Shown piece by piece: positions 9,958 through 18,859 of a DNA stretch of 19,968 nucleotides. Position numbers and translations under genes: made by a program. Origin of the DNA: Oehlia diaphana (taxonomy: Eukaryota; Glomeromycota; Glomeromycetes; Glomerales; Glomeraceae); contig QZLH01000239.1 in the NCBI GenBank assembly GCA_003833135.1, positions 105,799 through 125,766 of the forward strand. Reading direction: 5' to 3'. How positions within the stretch are numbered: position 1 is the first letter of the stretch; the number at the start of each line of letters is the position of its first letter. The notes beneath the pieces were generated by a model. That model searched no databases. It was not told where the DNA came from and was given only the letters and a program-made list of their open reading frames with translations.

Positions 9958-12214
9958 ATGGATGATAATTTTCATAATAACCAAATTAAGAACCAAGACC
10001 AACTACAAACACAAAATCTATACTCAAAACGATCACAATTACGAAAAACCTCAAACTCATTTCAAACCCTTTCCCGACAGGAACAATATCCACATTTTAA
10101 TTACTATACCAAACAATTGAACGATTCCTCTAACGCTAATCATAATTCTAGCAGTCAATCTGAAAGTGTTTCCACTATTCTAGGTGAAAGCGAAGATGAT
10201 TACAACTACTTTGAAAATCATCCGTTCGTAATTATTTCGCAGCACTCTAGTCAACAATATTTAAGTCTTAAATTATTATCTGAAAGCGAAGAAGAGGTAT
10301 TTACAGAATTCTCGGATTCTGGATCAGAAAGAATTCATTACATATTTAATGAAGAAAATATGCCTTCAGTAGAAAATGAAGGAATTTGTCTTACCCCTGA
10401 AAATTGGATAACTCGTAGAGATGAAACTGTTACAAGAATTGATCAATTTATACAACGTGATAGACTAATACTAATCAGAGCACCACCATTCACCGGTAAA
10501 ACTTCTTTATGTATCCTATTGGAAGAGCATTATCGCAAAAAAAAAGTTCCTGTCCTGCGAGTATGTTTTTTAGGTGTAGAAGATATGCCTTTTGAGCAAT
10601 TTTGGATAAATGAGACTGGGAAAAGCTGGAAATATTGGCTGAACCCTAAACATGGTGAAAGGATTATCATATTAGATGAAACCCATTATATTTTTGATGG
10701 TGACCAATATGAACCATTTTGGTTAAGAATAAAGTCCCTGTGTCGTCAAGCTTCACTTAGTAAAGAAACGATTAAAATTATCGCTTTTTCTACGGGAGGT
10801 AGATTGGCTACTTCGGCTCAAAGTCCGGTGGATTTTCAACAGAAATTTGGTTTTGGTTTAGTTCGTTGTACACAATCTGAATTAATGGAATTAGTTGAAG
10901 CGTTTAATAAATACAATTTTAAAAAGAAAATTCATGTTAGTAAAAAAATTGTACAACATATTATGGAATTTACTGCGGGTCATTTAGGGTTGATTCGCTG
11001 GATATTAAATGGAATCGATAATTATTTTTCTTATCGCGGAACAAACTATAAAATAACTACAGATCCGGAAATAATGTCATATTTTATATCATCTGATTTC
11101 ATTGAGCATGTTAAAGCTCATCGTGGAGCTCCGCTTTACAAATTTAATACCGCAGAAGGAGAAGCTATTGATAAACTCCTCCTCAAAGATGAGCTACGTA
11201 TTCACTCGACTGGTCCGGATGAGGCCGTAACTGCATTACTTAAAGCTGGAGTCTTATTCTATATCGACGATAGAGGTCCGGAATTTATTATAAGGGAAGG
11301 CTATGTTGGATTCGTTTCTCCTGTGGCTCGACTATTATCGTTCTTTCACCGGTGTGCTTCTTTTAAACAACCGCTTCAAAATGGTTTCACTCTACATGAT
11401 CTTGTCCGTGAAGCTTTATCAAGAGTTAATTCTAAGGCTTTAACGCATAACCTAGGAAGGTCAAAAGATGGGATGAGACTTCTTGAACGTGTATGGCAAA
11501 TGGAATTCTATAGGGCAATATATAGCTGTTTACCCGATGAGATGCATATATCGCCCGATGTAGGAAGAATATTTGCTACCGATGGAGTAGTTGATTTTTA
11601 TATATCGGAACCTCAATGGGCAATTGAACTTTTGATTGATGGAATTGATATGAAAAGACATCATGAGCGTTTTCAAGATGGTAAATTTCAATGTTTAGTA
11701 TATTATTTTATTTATATTTGTCTAAAAATCTCTCATTCTGTTAGGAGGTCGATATTCTTCGATTCCTATAAAAGATTATATAATTCTTGATATTCGCGAA
11801 ACACGAACAGTATTAAAAGCATATTCCAATACCTGGCATATTACTCCTAACAGTGATTTCACTAGTTTTAATATTATAGAAGGCAACACGAGTTTTGATG
11901 TATCCATAAGAAAAGTATTTAATCGATCTAATGTGAAAATATCTACACAGGAATATGAAGCATTAGAATATGAAATGAAAAGTTTGAAACGTAAACAAGA
12001 AAGTGATGCCGAACTCATAGAATCTAAAAAGCGACAAAATAGAAGAGATGCAATAGAAAGTTTGGAAAAATTGGTCAATTTCTTGCAAAAAAGAGAAAAA
12101 TATTTAATGGAAAGGGGTGCTGTCGAAGAAGCCAGAGAAATACAACGTGAACTTGATCGAGCCTCTGATGAACTAACCAAACTTTTATACGAATCTCTTG
12201 GAAGGGAATTTTAA
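9958..12214 (+). CDS. Crinkler (CRN)-type P-loop NTPase / PD-(D/E)XK-like nuclease protein
   Basis: Exons 9958-11680 and 11745-12214 join in phase (64-nt intron, GTAAAT...TTAG), giving 730 residues. The ATG at 9958 is the first in frame. Residues 1-150 are Ser/Asn/Gln-rich then acidic, with no visible signal peptide or ubiquitin-like header. The P-loop is APPFTGKT (175-182), Walker B is IIILDE (Asp240-Glu241), and a sensor-like strand IIAFSTGG follows near 274. A winged-helix-like middle precedes the nuclease region: DGVVDFYI (Asp546), then WAIELL (Glu557), ERFQDGGRY across the splice junction, and KDYIILDIR. Residues about 642-725 are a charged coiled coil (EYEMKSLKRKQE). This NTPase-plus-nuclease layout is that of the eukaryotic CR effector family, thought to derive from selfish elements and abundant in Rhizophagus. 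Absence of a secretion signal leaves its site of action open. The family call is secure; activity is inferred. Confidence 0.86.
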
Positions 12215-13361
12215 TTTTTTTCTTTTGTAATCTTTTTATCTTTATCATAATACTATGACGCATTACGTTTCATTTTATAAATTTCTTATTCCAAATGAAT
12301 GAAAATTTGTTGTTATCTTTAGGCCTGACACAACAGGATAGAGTTTTCTAGTTAACAAAATACCGTATGTAGCCGTTTTCAAAATGGTTGATCTGACGTC
12401 GATCATTAGGCATGTTTTTGATTGGGTTTTGAGTTGATAATTATTGGAATGCAACTCGATGATTTTACCGACCCACAAAAAGTATAGAAAAAGTATAGAG
12501 GTTCAATTATATATCAAACATTACATTTTAATAATAAATGAATCATATCAACAATATATTAATATATAAATATAAGGTTTATTATAGTTTTTTTTATAAT
12601 TATCCTCAGAGGGAGTGACAATACTTTATTAATTGACTGGTAAGGAAACATATACAATAAAGATGAAGTCCTACCCTTACCTATATTAACCATCTGGGTT
12701 GAAGTATTACCTACTCTATAAAGCATTGTTCAATAAAAACAAATACTCTATATAAGAAAAAGAATAACTAACTAAAAAAAAATTCTGAAGAAGCTAAAAC
12801 TTTTATCTAAAACAAAAATTAAACCATATTTAATATCTATAAATTTGGTTAAACTATATAGACTAAACTACTAGCCCTTTTAATATTTACATCCACTCCA
12901 TTAACTTCATTAGTATTTCTTTCAATTTGAAACTTGCAATTCTAATTGAAAGATCCTTTTTAGTTGTTATCTTTCTTATTTTTATATTATTCTTACTTGC
13001 ATGTATTTAAAAGAATCTGGTTACTTTGTCTATTAGATTAGGATTTTTTTGTAAGAAAACCCTTCTTAAAACTTTAATCATCCTATTCTTCTTTGATTTG
13101 GCCTTAGAATTCTTGATAAAATAGAAGAAAAATATAATAGTACCAATCTAATATATTGTCTTTAATCTTAAATTTTCTACTTATAAGATTATTTAAATTT
13201 TTTAATTTTTTAAATAAATAACAAATTTGCACTTTCTTTTTTTGTATTAATAACCTTAAAAGCTTTACACTAATCAAAATAATATATTTTATACATATTT
13301 CATATTTATTAGTATTAGATATATATAATATAAATATAAAAAATTATATACTTATAATATA
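12215..13361. other. AT-rich non-coding stretch downstream of the Crinkler-type gene
   Basis: The first 300 bp have moderate composition (for example GACGTCGATC near 12397) and may include the 3' UTR. After about 12500 it is very AT-rich with only short stop-bounded frames. No RNA gene, repeat pair or transposon domain was recognised. Confidence 0.55.
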
Positions 13362-13385
13362 CAGTAGACCTCTATATAATTATGG
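13362..13385 (+). repeat. Orphan pogo/Tigger-like terminal repeat
   Basis: CAGTAGACCTCTATATAATT, directly preceded by TA (13360-13361), resembles the left terminus at 1624 (CAGTCGTCCCCCTCTATA) in its CAGT-G-CC-CTCTATA pattern. That is typical of pogo/Tigger ends. No reverse-complement partner is visible within the next 2 kb, so this is a solo end or a badly decayed element. Confidence 0.45.
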
Positions 13386-14183
13386 TATGTAATACTTATA
13401 CTCATCAAAAATATTGTATAGTAGATTAGCTTAATTATTAAAAAAGTTATTGGGATTCAAAAATAAGGCATGTTATTATAAATTAAACAAATTCAGACTA
13501 ATTTTACAGGTAATTACAGGGTAATTTTATAGATTGACCAATAAAATAAGAGATCTCTTATTATGTGATAATAATTTATTGTCCTAAACATTGTTTAAAA
13601 TTTTTTTTTAAAAAAAATAAAAATATCACTTTTGTCCAAACAGAAAAAAAAATCAAAAGAGTAGTCACATATATAGTAATGCCAGAAAAAAATGGCAGTT
13701 GTGATCGCATAATAAAACTAATAATCTACATCATATTTAATTGAACAATACGAACTAATTTTTTGTCTATTTGTTTATTATACTATAATAATCAATATGT
13801 ATTAAGTAAACTAGGTATAGAAATGTCTTATAAACATTACAATATTATTATACTGCAAAATCTTTCTCTTAAAAGATAATATGGGTTTGTTAAGTTATAA
13901 TTGGCAAAATGGGAGTTATAAAATGCTGAAATGTAAATGAACTATACAAAATTACCTAATTTTCATTAAGAATATTGCTTTAGTAATCATTTTAGTTAAA
14001 AAAAACCCAAAAATTTAAAACAATATTATTGATTAAAATGCCTAAAAATTTTAAGTCTAAAAGTTAAAAATATTTTTAATTTGTATATTCATTTTTATAC
14101 AAATGTAATAAGTTTTGAAATTACAATATTTTAATTAAAAATTTTTCAGTAATGTGTATCAGCTTTTTGGAGAGTTCAGAATA
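13386..14183. other. AT-rich stretch upstream of the Tc1/mariner remnant
   Basis: No intact coding sequence is visible. A short piece near 14148-14172 (GTAATGTGTATCAGC) could be a remnant of the transposase VMVWG motif, which would mean that about 40 residues before the second catalytic Asp have been deleted. A perfect 18-bp palindrome is centred at 13553/13554. Confidence 0.45.
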
Positions 14184-14509
14184 TTCCAATAGAACAATGA
14201 TTTGAACTATAAAATCAGACTTACAGTGATTTTTCTTGAAAATTAATGTTCTGTGATTCTTGATTGATCTTTATATTTACCAGATCTGAATTTTATTAAA
14301 GCCAGATTTATGAACAATTTTTTAAGAAAAAAGTAGGAAAAAGGTTAATAAATAAATTAGTAAAAAAAAAATTGGTTATTCAAAAGATTTTTATGAAAAT
14401 TATTGAGAAGAAGTGGAATAATATAAATCAAATCCTCTGACTTAATTTAGCAAGTAGTCTGTAAAAGTGATTAAAATTAATAATTAAAAAAAAAGGTAGT
14501 ACTACTTAA
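14184..14509 (+). pseudogene. Tc1/mariner transposase C-terminal remnant
   Basis: In one frame from 14184 the translation is FQ-stop-NNDLNYKIRLTV, then FLEN-stop-CSVILD-stop-SLYLPDLNFIK. This aligns with the Tc1/mariner signature FQQDNDPKH ... LDWP-x-SPDLNPIE, where the stops replace Gln and Trp. After a frameshift, a second frame gives EKKWNNINQIL, then LASSL, then LKLIIKKKGSTT and a TAA at 14507-14509. That matches the family's C-terminal EEWNKI ... LIESMPRRIQAVIKAKGGSTKY block. The second catalytic Asp (in NND) and the third-residue block (PDLN) are still visible. At least four in-frame stops and one frameshift make it inactive. Confidence 0.8.
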
Positions 14510-14716
14510 TACTAATAATTTTGTATAAGAAAAATATAATATTTATTTACTTATTTTTTAAATTTTAAACAATTCTAGTGAAAATTGATCATGTAAATAG
14601 ATTTTTCTTTACTGCCAGTTTTTTCTGCTACTACTATAATAAATGGCCAATATGATATTGAAGAAAAGTATTAAAATAATCATAAATTAATACTAATTAA
14701 TAATAATAACACAAAA

Positions 14717-15368
14717 AAATATCATGAGAAGAATAATTATAATGAAATTGCTAATGTATCCAATTCTCTTTATAATAATCCTGGCTTTAATAATATTTCA
14801 GATTTGGATAGTGATGATACATTAGTTAGTAATTACTTTAATGAAACTAAGAATTGGAATGATGATAATAATAGTGGATGGGATGATTCAGAAGATGTAG
14901 AATGAAACAAAAAAATTTGATTTAGTATAGCAAGATGATAATCAATTAGAAAAAATAAAATGAAGACTATATAAGGTAGGCAAAACACCAAAATTAACCT
15001 ATTATATTAAATATGATCCAAATGGTTTGTTAACTAAAGCAGTAGTTGGTATAAAAAAAATTACAAATTTCTTTAAAAAAAGTGATGTTCAGGACACTGA
15101 TCAATCATCTAATCTAAATACATTAGAAGATTCTTCAAGTACTTTAAAAAGTGATATCATTAATCCATATACTTATCAGATGATTAAAAAAAATAAAAGA
15201 ATTAAAAGAACAATTAGAAAAATAACACAGTCAGTTAATAGTTACAGAATACAATTATAAAAAAGCAATATTTAAATATCTTACTTTATTAAACAGTAAT
15301 AATGAACATAAACGAATAGATATCAGTTTAGAGGTTGTTCAAAAAATCTTTATTAATGATAGTATATA
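14717..15368 (+). pseudogene. Decayed N-terminal fragment of a transposon-type protein
   Basis: The first frame (to a TGA at 14903-14905) encodes an Asn/Asp-rich acidic stretch: NISDLDSDDTLVSN, NSGWDDSEDVE. A second frame, from just after 14963 to TAA at 15258-15260, encodes RLYKVGKTPKLTYYIKYDPN, then KAVVGIKKITNFFKKSD and a Lys-rich segment. A third frame continues KKAIFKYLTLLNSNNEHKRI, then ISLEVVQKIFINDS before stops near 15366. From memory this order (acidic leader, GKTPKSTYY-type, KITxFF, then a YL ... EVAQ-x-IF block) resembles the N-terminus of a DDE transposase family expanded in Rhizophagus. That identification is unverified. No catalytic domain remains. Confidence 0.5.
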
Positions 15369-15424
15369 GAAAGCATAAATATTTTAAAACCTTACACTAG
15401 TCAAAATCAAACCTTTTGATTGTT

Positions 15425-15687
15425 AGGCTGTTCCAACTTGATTATTTGTTTAACGTCCTCCATCCCCTCTATATTTTAAAAAATTTGACATATATTAACA
15501 AATACTCCTTCCTCTCTATTTTTAAAAAAATTTATAAGCTAATAAACATATAGTGCCTTTAAATTTTGCCTAAAATTTTTAAAATTTCCTATGTTTATTT
15601 ATTTAATTTGTTTAACTTAAGCCCCCTTCTTCCTTAATTTTTTCAAAAGGCTTAGACATTAAACAAACAATTAATTTGGAACAGCCT
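15425..15687. mobile_element. 263-bp MITE with 29-bp inverted repeats
   Basis: Left end AGGCTGTTCCAACTTGATTA... (15425-15453) and right end (15659-15687), reverse-complemented AGGCTGTTCCAAATTAATTG..., match at 26 of 29 positions. The interior is AT-rich, non-coding and carries two related pyrimidine-rich segments (CCCTCTATATTTTAAAAAAT near 15475 and CCTCTCTATTTTTAAAAAAA near 15512). A target-site duplication is not clear: if the ends are trimmed to GGCTGTTCC, the flanks are TTA on the left and TTT on the right. The superfamily is therefore unassigned. Confidence 0.7.
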
Positions 15688-15704
15688 TTAAAGCTTTCAG
15701 CATG

Positions 15705-15758
15705 ATTTTTGCCAATTGGTCATATGATTCATCATATTTTTTAACCAATGGCAAAAAT
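15705..15758. repeat. 54-bp hairpin-forming inverted repeat
   Basis: ATTTTTGCCAATTGGT (15705-15720) pairs with ACCAATGGCAAAAAT (15744-15758) with a single one-base gap, and an inner ATATGA/TCATAT stem extends it. It lies just right of the MITE and belongs to a stretch rich in TTGGCAAA/TTTGCCAA words that continues to 15960. Confidence 0.5.
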
Positions 15759-15780
15759 TGGTAAAATTAATCACAAATCG

Positions 15781-15960
15781 ACTGATACTAATTGTTAAAC
15801 AAAAGCTTGTTCAGTCTTTTAGTAAAAAATCAACTTATACTGATTGTTATACAAAAAATTGTTCCTTTAAGATCATTCAATAAAATTATACTGATTGGTT
15901 ATATAAATTGACATAATTTTGCCAAATTTGCCAAATGGTAATAATTGGCAATAATTTGGC
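15781..15960. repeat. Loose tandem repeat, ACTGAT-anchored, unit about 51-58 bp
   Basis: ACTGAT followed by an (A/T)TTG(T/G)TA word recurs at 15781, 15839 and 15890, with partly conserved spacer sequence (ACAAAAGCTTGTTC versus ACAAAAAATTGTTC). The array ends in an inverted pair built from GCCAAATTTGCCAA and TTGGCAATAATTTGGC. Confidence 0.4.
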
Positions 15961-16147
15961 TAGCAGTAAATGATTGAAATTATCAGATGATTAAGATCAA
16001 CATTTTACAGATCAAACTTTTTTTAAACTTTTTAAACTTTTTGCATCCTTTCCTTCCTCTCTTTTGTCCTTTTCCTTCCCTTTTTTACACTTTAGTTCTT
16101 TATATAAATATACATAACTACATATTAAATTTGGTAATTTTTATTAA

Positions 16148-16803
16148 ATTAAAAAAGTTTAAAATTTCTTAAAAAAAACGTTTTTTAATATTAAAAATAT
16201 TTCTTTTTATACTTTTAGTAAAGAAAATCAGTTCTGACGTAAATACTGATATTACAGGTAAAGTTTTAAAAAGTTTGAAACTTTCTTAAAAAAAACGTTT
16301 TTAGATAAAAAATAATTCTTTTTTATATTTTTTGCAAAAAAAATTGGTTCACTTCTAGCATGGGTACTGATATTCTAGATAAGTTTCAAAAGATTTTTAA
16401 AACTTTATTAAAAAAAATATTTTTATACTAAAAAACGTCTTTTTTATTATATTTTTTGTTTAGGGAATTAGTTCTGGCATGAATACTATTTTCCAGGTAA
16501 AGTTTTAAAAGATTTTTATAACTTTATTAAAAAAAATGTTTTTATACTAAAAAAGTCTTTTTTATTATATTTTTGTTTAGAAAATTAGTTTCAGCATGGA
16601 TACTGAATCCCAAAATAAAGTCATAAATTTTTAAAACTTTAATATAAAAAATATTAAATATTAATGTTTTTTTTATTTTTTTGTAGAGAATCAGTTCCGA
16701 TATGAATACCATATCTTAAAGTAAAGTTTCAAAAATTTAAAACTTTAATATAAAAAATGTTAAATATTTAACTAACCAGTATTTTTTTTGTTAATAATTT
16801 AGA
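16148..16803 (+). repeat. Tandem array, about 5.5 units of 106-121 bp, each with an exon-like core
   Basis: The conserved core (consensus AGTTCTGGCATGAATACTGA) starts at 16230, 16351, 16470, 16587 and 16693, giving spacings of 121, 119, 117 and 106 bp. Each core is preceded by a T-rich tract that in several units ends in TTTAG or GTAG, and is followed in most by GTAAAG and an A/T-rich spacer (AGTTTTAAAAGATTTTTA...). A partial unit precedes the first core from about 16148. The spacer is more conserved between units 2 and 3 than elsewhere. Unit alignment is by eye. Confidence 0.75.
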
Positions 16804-17451
16804 ATTAATTTTATTTAATTGCCAATTCGTCTAAGAATAACACTGCATTACTAATAAAATTCAAGGTTAAATTTGCTGATTTTGTACTAGAATACAATTT
16901 TCAGAAAAGGATATTTTCATAAATAATATATTAATTATAAATAAAAGTTATATAATATACTGAAAAAATACTTGAAAAAAAAAAATTTGCAAAAAAAAAT
17001 TATACGTTTATATGTAAAATAATGAGTTTACTATATACGCGCATCAGATTTGCATCTTAAAATGTAAGAAATTTCAATATTTTATTTTACTATATTATAT
17101 TATTTACATTATAAATATATATATTTTTGGCTTTTTAAGTTTTTTTTAAAGACTTTTTTTTAAATATTAAGGTACTTTTATTTGTGAAATGGGTGAAATA
17201 GGTGAAAATTTATCCTATGTGTGAAATGTAAAAAATGGGTTTTTTTATTATCATTAATATTTCCAAATTTTATTAGTAATGTAATGCCAATTTTAGATAG
17301 ATTGGTAATTAAATAACATATTTATAATTATATATTAAAATATATATAAATTTTTAAAATTAATAAAATTATTGAAATTTCCTTAATTAGAGAATTTTTT
17401 AAAACTAAAATTTTTTATAATTGGGTTAATAAATCAGCATTAATTAATTGT
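16804..17451. other. AT-rich non-coding stretch
   Basis: No open frame of note and no inverted-repeat pair was recognised. A small run of related GGGTGAAATAGGTGAAAAT words lies at 17190-17225. Confidence 0.5.
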
Positions 17452-18791
17452 TAAAAGATTGTGTAATGATTATTATTTTACATTATTTCTTATATATTTA
17501 ATAATATTTTATTTAATAACTTTACATCTAGTGATCATAGAAAAATGAAACACAGCTCAGAAGATTCCTCTTAATGAGATGAATTTAATGGTAGTAAATC
17601 GCATTTCTAGGTATAATACACAAGGAATTATAATCAAAAATATTAAAATAAATTTTATATCTTATATTTTACATAGATATTTTAATGTCTAGTGCTCTGA
17701 AATGAGTCGAGTTGACTCACGAGTTGGTCAAGTCAAGTCAAGTCAAGTTGAAAATTACAATTAAATCGAATCGAGTTGAGTTAATAATTTAATAAAATCG
17801 AGTCAAATCGAGTTAAGCTGAATTAATATAATTCTGGCCAAAATTATGGAATTTTCTTTTTTGGAAATTGCATTACACAAATTCTGAGATGAAAAATTTT
17901 TAAAAATTACAAAAATGGGATTAGGCTAAAGCGGGAGTAATGTAGCACCTAAAAATTTCTGAGATTCTCTGGCCTACGCTATGAGATTCTCTAGGAAATC
18001 TTTGAGCTATGCTGAACTTGTGAGGTCCTTCGTAGAAGTGGTGAGTGAAACACAAGTCACGTCAACCAAAGGACCACATTCTTACTAGTCACAGCAGTAA
18101 AATTTTCTGGAAAATCCCGTGACGTGGCTCAGGAAATCTCAGAAATTTTTGATAGGTGCCACTGCAGCTATCCTCTGCTTTAACTGTACCCCAAAAATGG
18201 AATTTTGTGGAATGGCTATCACTAAAAAAGGAAATAATTAGCATAGTCAAAAGAAAATCACGTGATTTAATTTGACTTGACTCAATTCAGTTTGATGGCC
18301 AATTCAACTCAAATCGAGTCAAATTTATATTTTTTATAATTTTAACTTGACTTGACTCAACTCAATTTAACTCGAATCAAATCAAATTTACATATAACTT
18401 GACTTGACTCAACTTATTCAGAGCACTATTAATGTCTAACTCGCATTCAGTAATCACAGAAAGGTGAAACATAGCTCATTAAAATCCTCTCATTGTAACA
18501 AATTTAATAGTAGTAAAATTATATGCCTAAATATGATACATAAAAAAGCAACATCAAAATGTCTATACAAAACATAAAACATAAAAAAATTTTTAACATG
18601 TTTGGTTATAATTCCTTATGTATTGCACTTAGAAATGCGATTTTCAGTTACTACCATTAGATTTGTCTCATCAAGAGTAATCTTTTGAGCTATATTTCAT
18701 CTTTCTGTGATTACTAGATGTAAAGTTATTAAATAAAACATTATTAAATATATAAGAAATTATGTAAAATGAGGATTACACAATCTTTAAG
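17452..18791. repeat. Foldback element with arms of about 240 bp, interrupted by a hAT MITE
   Basis: The left arm (17452-17689) begins TTAAAAGATTGTGTAATGAT. Its reverse complement is found, slightly diverged, as the right arm (about 18550-18791, ending ATTACACAATCTTTAA). Matching blocks run through TTTCTTATATATTTAATAAT, AACTTTACATCTAGT, AATGGTAGTAA, CGCATTTCTA and GGAATTATAA. Removing the hAT insertion leaves an original palindromic element of about 600 bp whose loop (18437-18549) contains another, directly oriented, copy of the arm's core repeat. No target duplication is evident at its outer borders. Confidence 0.75.
17682..18436. mobile_element. 739-bp non-autonomous hAT element with 8-bp target duplication
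   Basis: The element 17690-18428 has 12-bp perfect terminal inverted repeats (TAGTGCTCTGAA ... TTCAGAGCACTA) and an identical 8-bp flanking duplication, TTAATGTC, at 17682-17689 and 18429-18436. Eight-base duplications and TAGNG-type ends are diagnostic of hAT transposons. Subterminal regions are packed with GAGTCAA/TTGACTC words, including four tandem GTCAA units at 17727-17746, and read as transposase-binding repeats. The interior (about 17935-18200) is itself an imperfect inverted repeat (GCACCTA, AATTTCTGAGATT and their complements), so the whole element can fold back. It has no coding capacity. Confidence 0.9.
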
Positions 18792-18859
18792 GGATGAACT
18801 CTTTCTGATAATCATTCAGTCCATTTTTTATGGAAAAAAATTTTGTTTAGTAAATAAAT

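Noticed and set aside
11681..11790. Direct readthrough of the Crinkler first exon to the stop after 11787
   Set aside because: The read-through peptide is hydrophobic and unlike the family, whereas splicing 11681-11744 restores the conserved GGRY ... KDYIILDIR sequence and phase.
11776..12180. Minus-strand open frame opposite the Crinkler second exon
   Set aside because: It is the reverse complement of a charged coiled coil, giving a Ser/Leu-rich shadow translation.
13545..13562. Perfect 18-bp palindrome AATAAGAGATCTCTTATT
   Set aside because: It is isolated, with no partner copies or gene nearby, and not convincingly beyond chance in 20 kb of skewed sequence.
15987..16172. Short plus-strand open frame rich in Phe, Leu and Pro
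   Set aside because: It is the translation of a pyrimidine-rich low-complexity tract and shows no domain or conserved start.
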